Below are positions 1 through 7,942 of a stretch of 36,591 nt of DNA, in pieces. Positions within the stretch are counted from its first letter, which is position 1; each line of letters starts with the position of its first letter. The position numbers and the translations under genes were made by a program. The notes under the pieces are model-generated. The model searched no databases, was not told the DNA's origin, and saw only the letters and a program-made list of their open reading frames with translations. The DNA comes from Clostridiaceae bacterium (GTDB taxonomy: Bacteria > Bacillota > Clostridia > Clostridiales > Clostridiaceae): the NCBI GenBank assembly GCA_029219285.1, contig JAQXTC010000070.1, positions 1-36,591 on the forward strand. Direction: 5' to 3'.

Positions 1-407
1 TAAATGATCATTTATCTACATTATTATGTTAGCATTTATACTATGACTTCTGCTGACTTCTGATAATTCAGCTATATATCACTATATAGGTTATCAATTT
101 CGAAATTTCATCTACTTATTGATGTATTATCAGACCTTCCCAGGTAAGAACGTGCACTTTCACTTCATATATCTGCCACATTTACTCTGTCTATTTTCGG
201 ATAGTTATAGGGCTTTGCTTTGTTTTGCAAGCTTACCCATAGACATCAGCCTCAAATGTAGTTCGTGTACCTCAGACCAAAGCTTTGCCGCCGACTTCCT
301 TCAGATTCCGCCTCACGATGGACACCCTTGTCTTAAGCTATACGGTTGGCACTATCAGCCCCCGTTACGGACTTTCACCGATTAGTGCACGCCCATGCTG
401 GGCGCAC
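1..407 (-). mobile_element. Group II intron, 5' portion (class C-like), runs off window start
   Basis: Read on the minus strand, the 5' end is GTGCGCCCAGCATGGG at 407, the typical start of bacterial group II introns. It is followed in order by conserved ribozyme blocks: GTGAAAGTCCGTAACGG, AAGGGTGTCC, GGAATCTGAAGGAAG, GGTCTGAGGTACACGAACT, and GTCAGCAGAAGTCATAGTA at 65-40 (domain III region). The order and wording match class IIC introns such as the Oceanobacillus iheyensis one. The intron begins immediately after the T-run of the cheV terminator (408-446), which is the preferred class C target. The reverse transcriptase ORF and domains V/VI would lie before position 1 and are not visible, so intactness is unknown. 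The 88-codon plus-strand reading frame across this stretch is a by-product of structured RNA sequence, not a gene. Confidence 0.85.
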
Positions 408-446
408 AAAAAATAAGAAGTTATTAATAATATAACTTCTTATTTT
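408..446 (-). terminator. cheV terminator and group II intron target
   Basis: A 15-bp perfect stem (410-424 with 432-446) and 7-nt loop are followed on the minus strand by a T-run at 413-408. It lies 15 bases after the cheV stop codon. The intron starts at the next base. Confidence 0.9.
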
Positions 447-461
447 CTATATAACTGTTTT

Positions 462-1361
462 TTATTTATTTAACAATTTGTCCACAACGCCAATAAGTTC
501 TTCAACTTCTGGCTTACTTAATTGTGCATCTGCACCAACAGATTCACCTTTATGTCTTAACTCATCAGTAATTAATGAAGAGAATATAATAACTGGTAAA
601 TTTCTCAAGGTACTATCTTCCTTAATATTTCTTGTAAGAGTTAATCCATCCATTACAGGCATTTCAATATCTGTAATTAATAATTGTACATCTTCCATAA
701 AATTTTCTGCTTTTTCTTCTTTTAGTTTCATTAAGTAATCTAAAGCTTGTTGTCCATCATCAAAAATATTTAAATTTTTAAAACCTGCTTTTATTAATGT
801 ATCTTTTAATAATTTTCTTATTAACGCTGAATCATCTGCTAATACTAATTTAACATCAGATCTGTCTTTATATTGAACTCTCACTAATCTATCTTCACTT
901 ATACCAGAACTTGGTGAAATATCAGTTACAACTTTTTCGAAATCTAGCATTAATACTACTTTTCCATCTAATAAGATGTTTCCTACTGATAAAGAACTTT
1001 CTGTTAAATCATCTGGTTTTCTGATATCTTGCCACTTTATTCTGTGAACAGCAACAATGTCATCAATATTAAAGGCAACCTTTACTTTATTGAATTCACA
1101 TATTATCACTTTCTTACCTCTCTTTGTAGTCTCTCTTTTAGATACTATATATTTTAAATCTACTAAAGGTAAAATTTCATCTCTACATAGTATTAAACCT
1201 GCCAATTCTGGTTTTGGATCTGGAAGTGTAGTTAAAGTTTCTGGCATGTCTATTACTTCCTTAACCTTAACAACATTAATTGCATAATGATTATTGTTAA
1301 TTACAAATTATATTATTTCTAATTCTCCAGTACCTGACTCTAATAAAATATCATTATTCAT
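462..1361 (-). pseudogene. cheV: CheV chemotaxis coupling protein, interrupted by an in-frame stop
   Basis: CheV couples receptors to CheA through a CheW-like domain and carries a C-terminal receiver domain. The natural start is ATG 1361-1359, preceded by GGAGAGAT. It reads MNNDILLESGTGELEII, then TAA at 1310-1308 where CheV normally has Glu (IIEFVI), then continues in frame as FVINNNHYAINVVKVKEVIDMPETL into the open 261-codon part starting at ATG 1247. In that part the remainder of the CheW-like domain covers about residues 1-125. The receiver covers about 134-258, with acidic pair D138-D139, phospho-acceptor D193 (ITDIEMPVMDG) and K245. Restored length would be 299 aa, normal for CheV. Restart at 1247 is conceivable because AAGGAAG lies 8 nt upstream, but that product lacks the first strands of the CheW fold. 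A sequencing error is also possible. Confidence 0.85.
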
Positions 1362-1466
1362 AAAATCTCTCCTTGCTTTCTAATAATTCTAGAATTATAC
1401 CATTTTATTTATTTCTACATATATATTACCATCATTTAATGACTTTTTAAAAACAAATTTTATATA

Positions 1467-2162
1467 TTAATCCATTTTATATCTTATTATCTTTAAAATT
1501 TCATCTAAATTTTTAATTTCATACTTTGGAGTAACCTTTGAATTGTTTACGTAGCCATTAGGATTATACCAACACGTATCTATTCCTGCATTAACTCCTC
1601 CTTGAATATCCGATTCCAAAGAGTCTCCTACAATTAATACTGATTCCTTATGACAATTACTAATTTTTTTCAAAACATAATCAAAATATTCTTTTTTAGG
1701 TTTGGCAAATCCAACCTCTTCTGATACAAATATACCTTTAAAATATTCTTCTAACTTTGCACCTTTAATTCTTCTAAATTGATTTTGTGCTAATCCATTT
1801 GTAACACAATATAAATCACAAGTTTCTGATAACTTCTTACAAATTTCTATAGCTCCATCTATTACAAAAAATCCATAACCCAATTCATATTGATAATCTT
1901 TTTTTATTTTATCTGCATCTTCATTAATATCTAATTTTTCAAATAACATTCGAAATCTATTATCTATTATATATTCTTTTTCAATATTGCCTTTGTTAAA
2001 CTCACTCCATAAACCAGAATTTATTTTTTTATATTCACTTATTATTTTTTCCGTTAAGCAAATATCATTTTTAATAAAAGCATTTTCTAATGCTTTTTTC
2101 TCACTCTTTTTGAAATCTAACAAAGTATCATCTGCATCAAATAAAATAATATTATACTTCAT
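1467..2162 (-). CDS. HAD-superfamily hydrolase, YjjG/YfnB type (probable pyrimidine 5'-nucleotidase)
   Basis: The 231-aa cytosolic protein has all four HAD motifs: D9-A-D11-DTLLDF (nucleophile and acid/base Asp), the Ser/Thr motif in CVTNG near residue 120, Lys in FAKPKKEYF near 154, and [11 protein letters not shown] near 178-188 for Mg2+ binding. The cap domain lies between motifs I and II. Size and motif wording fit the YjjG/YfnB group, whose studied members dephosphorylate non-canonical and normal pyrimidine nucleotides; substrate here is inferred from family only. The start overlaps the end of nfo by 11 bases and its ribosome site AAGAGGA is inside nfo, so the two are probably translationally coupled. 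Pairing with a DNA-repair nuclease would fit a nucleotide-pool cleaning role. Confidence 0.85.
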   Translation of the reverse strand: MKYNIILFDADDTLLDFKKSEKKALENAFIKNDICLTEKIISEYKKINSGLWSEFNKGNIEKEYIIDNRFRMLFEKLDINEDADKIKKDYQYELGYGFFVIDGAIEICKKLSETCDLYCVTNGLAQNQFRRIKGAKLEEYFKGIFVSEEVGFAKPKKEYFDYVLKKISNCHKESVLIVGDSLESDIQGGVNAGIDTCWYNPNGYVNNSKVTPKYEIKNLDEILKIIRYKMD

Positions 2163-2991
2163 AATTATAAAGTCCTCTTAGTACTTCTATTTCTTTTGCA
2201 TATCCATCAAGTTCATTTGGGGTTTCTAGAAAAAATGGTAAATGTTTTAACTTAGGATGATTTATGATTCTAGAAAAGGCATCTAATCCAATATATCCTT
2301 CACCTATTTTTTCATGTCTATCTTTATGACTTTCAAATGGATTCTTACTATCATTTAAATGTATAGCATACAACTTATCTAAACCTATTATCCTATCAAA
2401 TTCATTTAAAACATCATCAAGATTATTAACTATATCGTAACCAGCATCATAAATATGACATGTATCTAAACATACTCCCATATGCTCCTTAAGTTCTACT
2501 CTACTTATTATTTCTGCAATTTCTTCAAAACTTCTTCCAACTTCAGTTCCTTTTCCAGACATAGTTTCTAATAAAACTTTTGTTGTTTGTTCTGGTTTGA
2601 TAACATCATTCAACATTTGAACTATATAATTAATCCCTACATCGACACCTTGCTTAACATGACTCCCCGGATGAAAATTATACAAATTATTAGGAATGTA
2701 TTCCATTCTTCTCAAATCATCTTCCATCATATTTTTTGCAAACTTTCTAGTATTCTCATCAGCAGAACATGCATTTAATGTATATGGCGCATGAGCTAAG
2801 ATTTTTGTAAAATTATTTGTCTGCATTAATCTAATAAGAGCTAATATATCATTTTCATCTATATCTTTGGCTTTTCCTCCTCTTGGATTACGAGTAAAAA
2901 ATTGAAAAGTATTAGCACCTATCTTCAATGCTTCTTTTCCCATATTTTCAAAGCCCTTGCTTGTTGATAAATGACATCCTATATTCAACAT
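2152..2991 (-). CDS. nfo: Endonuclease IV (AP endonuclease, Zn-dependent)
   Basis: This 279-aa TIM-barrel enzyme cleaves DNA 5' to abasic sites in base excision repair. Family signatures are visible: GCHLSTSKG at the N-terminus, [17 protein letters not shown] (zinc His), YNFHPGSH (His), [10 protein letters not shown] (Glu), [15 protein letters not shown] (Asp/His), [23 protein letters not shown], and FFLETPN near the end. All zinc-ligand positions expected for the family appear present. The start is supported by CGGAGGA 9 nt upstream. It is the first gene of a two-gene unit with the HAD hydrolase. Confidence 0.96.
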   Translation of the reverse strand: MLNIGCHLSTSKGFENMGKEALKIGANTFQFFTRNPRGGKAKDIDENDILALIRLMQTNNFTKILAHAPYTLNACSADENTRKFAKNMMEDDLRRMEYIPNNLYNFHPGSHVKQGVDVGINYIVQMLNDVIKPEQTTKVLLETMSGKGTEVGRSFEEIAEIISRVELKEHMGVCLDTCHIYDAGYDIVNNLDDVLNEFDRIIGLDKLYAIHLNDSKNPFESHKDRHEKIGEGYIGLDAFSRIINHPKLKHLPFFLETPNELDGYAKEIEVLRGLYNYEV

Positions 2992-3095
2992 TTTAAAATC
3001 CTCCGTATATTATCATTTTTATCTCTAGTTAAAGCATACTATATAAAAAGTATTTAGTGCAATAGTTAATAACTTTTATTTATTAATATTAATTC

Positions 3096-4862
3096 TTATA
3101 TCTTGAAGTCATCAATTAAATTATTAAGTTTCATAGCAAGTTCTGCTTGATTTTGAGCAGTTGATGCAACTTCTTGCATACTGGCAGTAGTTTGATCTAT
3201 ATCGCTTAAAATTTCTTTTGAATTAACATATGATTTCTTTGAATTTTCTGCCATGCTACCAATCATTGCAGCTACCTCTTCTACTGATGCAGTTAACTCT
3301 TCAGACATAGCCGCAATATCTTCTGACATTGTACTTATTTTCTCAGCATTTTTATAATAAAAATCCCCGGATGAAATAAACTCATTAAATTGCTTTTTAA
3401 CATCGCAACTTATAAATTCCAGAACTTCATTACTGTGATTAGAAAGTTTTTTAAATGCATTTTGAACTTTCTCTACAGTATCTTGTATTTGATTTGCAGA
3501 CTCAGCTGATTCTTCTGCAAGTTTTCTTACTTCATCTGATACTACCGCAAATCCTCTTCCTTGTTCCCCAGCCCTTGAAGCTTCAATTGCTGCATTTAAT
3601 GCTAATACATTAGTTTGAGTTGCTATCTCAGCTATAGCATCTACACTTTGTGTTATTTCTTTTACTACTTCTCCATCTTTAATTGCATTTAAAATGCTTC
3701 TTTCTTTTTCCTCATAAATACTTTGAGTATTATCTAATGCCTCACCTGTTTTATCCTTTAACTTAGATGACATATCTTTAAATTTTACTGAGATACCACT
3801 ACCATCAGTTGATTTTTCAGCAAGTACATTAACACTTAAATTAATTTCTCTTACACATTCTTCAACCTGTGATGCTGATTCACTTGATTCATTCATATTA
3901 CTTACAATTTCCTTTGTAGCACTACTCATATTGGCAACTTTTCCATTTACCTCTTGTACAAGTGCAGCTAACTCTTCACTACAAGCTGTTAAAGATGTTG
4001 CTTCATTACTTATATTTTTCACTAAATCTTTTACATTACTCTGAGCTAAATTCAAAGCTTTTGCTGTCCTACCAAGTTCTGTCTTATCATTTATTTCTAT
4101 ATCCTCTGAAAAATCATATGTCGCTATTCTTTCTGCTAATTTCTCAATCTTAATTACTGGCTTAGTTAATTTCTTTCCTACCATTACAGATATAGAAATT
4201 ATAATTAATAATAAAATTAACATACTTATTATTTCTATAGTAAGTAATTTATTGAAATTAGAATTTAACTGGACCTCTTTTTCATAAATAACTTTATCAA
4301 TATCATCAACATAATTTCCTGTACTTATTACCCATCCATAAGGTTCAAATAACTCAGAATATGCTCTCTTAGGTGCTACTTCATCTTGTCCATTTTTATT
4401 ATAATAAAAATCTGTAAAACCTCCCCCAGCTTTTGCAGTTTTAATTATATTTTGTATTAATTTATTTCCTTTTTTATCTGTTTCATTAATTCTATTACTT
4501 CCTTCTTGTTCAGGAAACATTGGATGTGCTACTAAAGTGGCATCTATTCCATCAACCCAAAAATAGCCTTCGCCATTATATCTCAAAGCTTTGACTAAAT
4601 CTTTTGCTTCATTTTTAGCCTGCGATTCTGTTAATTCCCCTGTTTTTTGTTTTTCATAAATACCATTTAGTAATGATATAACGTTCTGAACCTGGTTTTT
4701 TATATTAGTATCATAATCATTTCTAAGAACCTCGTCATATTCATTTAAAGATTCTTTATTGTTAGTATTAATGTTATAAACATATATACCGCCCAAGGTA
4801 AACGTTGTCATAAGAGCTATAAATACACTTACCGCAATTATTTGATTTTTTAAACTCTTCAT
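3096..4862 (-). CDS. Methyl-accepting chemotaxis protein with a single Cache sensor
   Basis: A 588-aa membrane chemoreceptor. Order: TM1 at about 7-30; extracellular Cache domain at about 35-185, with the sCache_2-like motif GEGYFWVDG...HPMFPEQEG and [18 protein letters not shown]2 at about 203-226; HAMP at about 227-280 ([22 protein letters not shown]); and a cytoplasmic signalling hairpin to the C-terminus, with the tip [19 protein letters not shown] at about 430-450. The ribosome site is AAAGGGGGAATTATAA-ATG. The distal segment with [14 protein letters not shown] is shared with the decayed paralog at 10081-10852. The ligand cannot be told; single Cache domains of this type often bind small organic acids. 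The gene stands alone with its own spacing. Confidence 0.95.
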   Translation of the reverse strand: MKSLKNQIIAVSVFIALMTTFTLGGIYVYNINTNNKESLNEYDEVLRNDYDTNIKNQVQNVISLLNGIYEKQKTGELTESQAKNEAKDLVKALRYNGEGYFWVDGIDATLVAHPMFPEQEGSNRINETDKKGNKLIQNIIKTAKAGGGFTDFYYNKNGQDEVAPKRAYSELFEPYGWVISTGNYVDDIDKVIYEKEVQLNSNFNKLLTIEIISMLILLLIIISISVMVGKKLTKPVIKIEKLAERIATYDFSEDIEINDKTELGRTAKALNLAQSNVKDLVKNISNEATSLTACSEELAALVQEVNGKVANMSSATKEIVSNMNESSESASQVEECVREINLSVNVLAEKSTDGSGISVKFKDMSSKLKDKTGEALDNTQSIYEEKERSILNAIKDGEVVKEITQSVDAIAEIATQTNVLALNAAIEASRAGEQGRGFAVVSDEVRKLAEESAESANQIQDTVEKVQNAFKKLSNHSNEVLEFISCDVKKQFNEFISSGDFYYKNAEKISTMSEDIAAMSEELTASVEEVAAMIGSMAENSKKSYVNSKEILSDIDQTTASMQEVASTAQNQAELAMKLNNLIDDFKI

Positions 4863-4938
4863 TTATAATTCCCCCTTTACAATTAGTATTATACTCTTTT
4901 CTTGAATATTTTACAATTTCATCAAGTTGTTTGGTGAT

Positions 4939-4979
4939 AAAAAAAAGCTTAACTTATACATAAATGTTAGTTAAACTTA
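4939..4979 (-). terminator. aroD terminator
   Basis: On the minus strand AAGTTTAACT pairs with AGTTAAGCTT (one G-U pair), followed by an unbroken T-run. It lies 40 bases after the aroD stop. Confidence 0.8.
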
Positions 4980-5018
4980 TTTCATATCAAAAATTCTTTT
5001 CTCTTTAAAATTAATCTA

Positions 5019-5783
5019 TTATTTACAGTCATGAAGTAATTTAAGTATATTATTTAATTTATCAACTTGAATTTGACCTGGTGCAGATGCCTTTTTCAAA
5101 GACGCAAATGTTATTGATGATCCAAAAATTTCTCCTGAGATTCTACTTATAGTTCCAATCCCCGCCATAGACATTGTTATTATTGGTCTATTTGCATATT
5201 TAGTTCTCATTTCCTCAGTAGCACACAATAATGATAAAACATCACTTGAATTTTTAGGCATAACGGCTATTTTAGGCAAATCAGCATTAAGATCTTGCAT
5301 CTTTCGCAATCTGTTAATTATTTCTTCCTTAGGAGGAGTTTTATCAAAATCATGACTAGACATAACTACTTTAACATTATTGTTATGAGCTATCTGAACT
5401 AATTCCTTAACAACATCTTCTCCCATAAAAAGTTCTACGTCAACAAGATCGGCAATTTGAGTATTTAATATTGATTTGATTAACATATAATAATCTTCTT
5501 TTGAAATTTCTAGTTGCCCACCTTCATTTGCACTCCTAAAAGTAATTAGAATAGGTTTATTGGATAATATTCTTCTTAACTCTAATAATGTTTCTTTTAC
5601 TTTATTAAATTTATCAACATCTTCATAATAGTCAATTCTCCACTCAACCAAATCTGATTTTTTAGTATTAATAACTTTAGCTTCTTCCAATACTTCCTTT
5701 TGATTAACTCCTACTATTGGAACACATATTTTAGGACTTCCCTCTCCTATTTTAATTTTCCTTACCTCAACAACTTCATTCAC
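5019..5783 (-). CDS. aroD: 3-Dehydroquinate dehydratase, type I
   Basis: It converts 3-dehydroquinate to 3-dehydroshikimate in the shikimate pathway through a Schiff-base lysine. Type I signatures are present: PKICVPIVG at the N-terminus, DLVEWRIDYYED, ITFRSANEGG, VVMSSHDFDKTP (catalytic His), LPKIAVMPKNSSDVL (Schiff-base Lys), MSMAGIGTISRISGEIFGSSITFA and SAPGQI near the end. An open frame extends to ATG 5798, but its second and third codons are the ribosome site GGAGGA. The GTG at 5783, 8 nt downstream of GGAGG, is therefore the more likely start, giving 254 aa, the usual family length. No other shikimate genes are adjacent. Confidence 0.93.
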   Translation of the reverse strand: MNEVVEVRKIKIGEGSPKICVPIVGVNQKEVLEEAKVINTKKSDLVEWRIDYYEDVDKFNKVKETLLELRRILSNKPILITFRSANEGGQLEISKEDYYMLIKSILNTQIADLVDVELFMGEDVVKELVQIAHNNNVKVVMSSHDFDKTPPKEEIINRLRKMQDLNADLPKIAVMPKNSSDVLSLLCATEEMRTKYANRPIITMSMAGIGTISRISGEIFGSSITFASLKKASAPGQIQVDKLNNILKLLHDCK

Positions 5784-5881
5784 AGCAGTTTCCTCCATAT
5801 GACTGTTATATTTTGATTATTTGCACTCTACTTATTATACTACATTATACAACAAGTGGCATTTATTGTCATAATCAGAGT

Positions 5882-5914
5882 AAGAGTGGATAAACACCTT
5901 GTTTAACCACTCTT
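5882..5914 (-). other. Intergenic hairpin, possible weak terminator
   Basis: A 15-bp stem with one mismatch (AAGAGTGG-TTAAACA with TGTTTA-TCCACTCTT) sits just after the 109-aa gene. It has no good T-run on either strand, so termination is uncertain. Confidence 0.5.
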
Positions 5915-5919
5915 ATATA

Positions 5920-6249
5920 TTATAATTTTATATTATTATTTCTTATTACTGATATATTTATTATTTCGTTTTGAAATGCCTTTAATAATGCCTTTTCTAA
6001 AACTTTTTCATGATCAAAGTTTTTAACGTCCTTACATTCTGCAAATACCTTTTGAATTTGTCCACTCAAATTCTTATAAGTTAGTGTAACATAAGGCTTA
6101 TCATATTCAACATTCTCAATTTTTATCCCCCATGAGATTTGTGCAAACTTATCTTCTAAACTTAATTTAGTAAGTTCTTGTAACTTGGCACTCTCTTTAT
6201 TTGGATCTGTAATAACTATTAATTCGTCTCCAACTTTATACTTAGACAT
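5920..6249 (-). CDS. Small hypothetical protein
   Basis: A 109-aa protein of unknown family. It is likely real: TAGGAGA lies 9 nt before ATG, codon use matches neighbours and there is no competing frame. It is soluble, lysine-rich, without signal peptide or membrane segment. The N-terminus MSKYKVGDELIVITDP looks like a short beta-barrel start of the sort seen in KOW/SH3-like folds. The middle (NVEYDKPYVTLTYKNLSGQIQKVF) is strand-rich and the C-terminus helical (HEKVLEKALLKAFQNEIINIS). No catalytic motif is visible. The gene stands alone between aroD and the arsR/nifX gene. Confidence 0.75.
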   Translation of the reverse strand: MSKYKVGDELIVITDPNKESAKLQELTKLSLEDKFAQISWGIKIENVEYDKPYVTLTYKNLSGQIQKVFAECKDVKNFDHEKVLEKALLKAFQNEIINISVIRNNNIKL

Positions 6250-6370
6250 ATTTATTCTCCTATCTTTTGTTTAAATTAATACATTATGTGTATACATAAA
6301 TAATTTATCATAAGTCATATATATTTATCCATAGTTTTATTATTTTTTTTTAAACATCTTATTAAAAAGC

Positions 6371-6405
6371 AAAAAAGAACCTGAATAAAATTCAGATTCC
6401 TTTTT
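6371..6405 (-). terminator. Terminator of the arsR/nifX gene
   Basis: On the minus strand AAAGGAATCTGAA pairs with TTCAGGTTCTTTT (G-U pairs allowed) and runs into a T-run. It begins a few bases after the stop codon. Confidence 0.8.
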
Positions 6406-6411
6406 ATTTAA

Positions 6412-7143
6412 TTATTTGTGTCCTTCACAATGATCATGATGACATACGTGATTACTTGCAAACTCAACTAATTTATTATCTTTATATGCACTTATATTTT
6501 CTTCTAAAGTTCCTTCAATTGCTTCATAAACTTTAACTCCCATAGAGTTTAATTTCATTATCGCTCCTTGACCGATTCCTCCAACTATAACTGCATCAAC
6601 ATCAGCATTACATAAAGCTTTTATTGGTTGACACTTACCATGTTCATGATTTAAATCTCCATTGTTTATAGGCATAACTTCCTTAGTTTCTAAATTATAA
6701 ATTACAAATAGTGGTGCCGAACCAAAATGTCCATAAGGAACACTCTTCAACCCCTCATTTGATTTTACTGGAAAGCAAACTTTCATCGACATTTCCTCCT
6801 TATTTTTTATAGGCTCATAACATTTTCTATGCTTGCATCCATCTAAACATATTGGTTTTTTTAAGTTATTAACAAGATTATAACCTACTAATGAATTAAA
6901 ATAATCTATTAGTATTTTCATTGTAGTATAATTCAAATCATAAATTATATGATATCCAATTTTATATCCTTGAATCAAGTTAGCCTCTTTTAATATCTTT
7001 AGATGCTGTGATATTGCTGCCTCACTTATATTCAAATACTTTGCTATACCCTTAGCACATATTGTTCTCTCAGACATAATTCTGATAATTTTCATTCTTG
7101 TCTCATCACTTAAAGCTTTTAATATATTTAAAGTATCATTCAT
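6412..7143 (-). CDS. ArsR-family regulator fused to a NifX/NifB-type Fe-Mo cofactor-binding domain
   Basis: A 243-aa two-domain protein. Residues about 1-90 are an ArsR winged helix (LKALSDETRMKIIRIM; recognition helix EAAISQHLKILKEANLI). A Cys-rich linker follows (CLDGCKHRKCYEP). Residues about 120-225 are a dinitrogenase Fe-Mo cofactor-like domain (MKVCFPVKSNEG...VDAVIVGGIGQGAIMKLNSMGVKVYE), ending in a metal-binding-looking tail HVCHHDHCEGHK. The junction carries TAAGGAGG followed by ATGTCGATG in the same frame, so a stand-alone 124-aa NifX-like protein may also start at ATG 6786. One base more in the A6 run before it would restore a stop at the end of the ArsR part. Either a natural fusion with a dual start or a recent or artefactual frameshift fits. 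Likely a metal- or redox-linked regulator that represses its own transcript. Confidence 0.85.
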   Translation of the reverse strand: MNDTLNILKALSDETRMKIIRIMSERTICAKGIAKYLNISEAAISQHLKILKEANLIQGYKIGYHIIYDLNYTTMKILIDYFNSLVGYNLVNNLKKPICLDGCKHRKCYEPIKNKEEMSMKVCFPVKSNEGLKSVPYGHFGSAPLFVIYNLETKEVMPINNGDLNHEHGKCQPIKALCNADVDAVIVGGIGQGAIMKLNSMGVKVYEAIEGTLEENISAYKDNKLVEFASNHVCHHDHCEGHK

Positions 7144-7163
7144 AGAAACCCCTTTTCTTTTAG

Positions 7164-7212
7164 TTAAGCAATTGCTTAATTAAATTTTAACACCATTTAG
7201 TAATTTTTTCAA
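7164..7212 (-). promoter_or_regulatory. Promoter and ArsR-type palindromic operator
   Basis: On the minus strand -35 TTGAAA (7212-7207), a 17-bp spacer and -10 TAAAAT (7189-7184) are followed by the perfect 16-bp palindrome TTAAGCAATTGCTTAA (7179-7164). The start codon is 20 bases further. ArsR proteins bind 12-2-12-like palindromes at such positions, so autorepression is likely. Confidence 0.75.
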
Positions 7213-7218
7213 TTTTTT

Positions 7219-7866
7219 TTATTGAGATTCAATCTCTTTAAGCGCAGGAAACTCATATCGCTCTAAAGGCATTTCTTTTAAAATATTTATTACCTCATCA
7301 AAGTTTTTCTGCAGGTCTAATGCTTTCTCTTCTAAATACATCTGAATCGAATTATTTTCCCACTCAATCCATCTTACATAGTTTTGTCTTTCATCCAAAT
7401 ATTTTTTCATTTCAATATTATCTTTCAATGCTTTAGTAACCTCATCACAGATAAACAAATTACATATATAACTTCTATATCTGGCTGGAATCTTACAACC
7501 TTTTCCTTCTTGCACCAAAGGACATTCTCTAAAAAAAATAGTTTTATCGTGAACTTTATATTCCTCTAGTTTATCCTTAGCCATAGCTATGTCATAATCT
7601 TTCTTATCAAAATAACCTCTAGCATGAATATAATAATTATAAACTTTCACATTTGGCAACTTTAATATTCTCTTAAGTACTTCTTCTCCCTCTTCTTCCT
7701 TAACCATCTTGTGTATTTCATAAAGCGTAAACTTAGGAAAATACCAACAGCATCCTCTATTTTTAACATTGCATAAACTTTTAGCAAAAAGACTTGAACA
7801 TTTCCCACATAAATTACACTCATACTGAGGTACACCTTCATCAAAATCCAAGTTAATCTCAACCAC
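7219..7866 (-). CDS. YkgJ-like Cys-cluster protein
   Basis: A 215-aa cytosolic protein. The N-terminal half has CNLCGKC (18-24), CNVKNRGCCWYFP near 32-44, and later ECPLVQEGKGCKIPARYRSYICNLFIC. This arrangement of CxxCxxC, CC and CxxxC-like cysteines resembles the zinc/iron-chelating YkgJ family (UPF0153). The Cys spacing suggests a bound Fe-S cluster or zinc; function is unknown in the family. The C-terminal about 70 residues are helical and charged. The start is GTG 7866 with GAAGGTGA just upstream. It lies in the same direction as, and 75 bases upstream of, arsR/nifX, which has its own promoter in the gap, so the pair is not necessarily one operon. Metal relevance of both is suggestive only. 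Confidence 0.75.
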   Translation of the reverse strand: MVEINLDFDEGVPQYECNLCGKCSSLFAKSLCNVKNRGCCWYFPKFTLYEIHKMVKEEEGEEVLKRILKLPNVKVYNYYIHARGYFDKKDYDIAMAKDKLEEYKVHDKTIFFRECPLVQEGKGCKIPARYRSYICNLFICDEVTKALKDNIEMKKYLDERQNYVRWIEWENNSIQMYLEEKALDLQKNFDEVINILKEMPLERYEFPALKEIESQ

Positions 7867-7887
7867 AATATCACCTTCTATAATAAA

Positions 7888-7920
7888 TAAATAAGAAGCA
7901 AGATTTGTTCAACTTCTTAC
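7888..7920 (-). terminator. Possible terminator of the M29 aminopeptidase gene
   Basis: On the minus strand AAGAAG pairs with CTTCTT across an imperfect loop and continues into TATTTATTTA. It is a short, weak hairpin. Confidence 0.4.
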
Positions 7921-7942
7921 TTCTTACTCTAATTGTTAACTA

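Noticed and set aside
119-385. Plus-strand 88-codon frame
   Set aside because: It lies antisense to conserved group II intron ribozyme blocks and has no ribosome site; protein composition is not gene-like.
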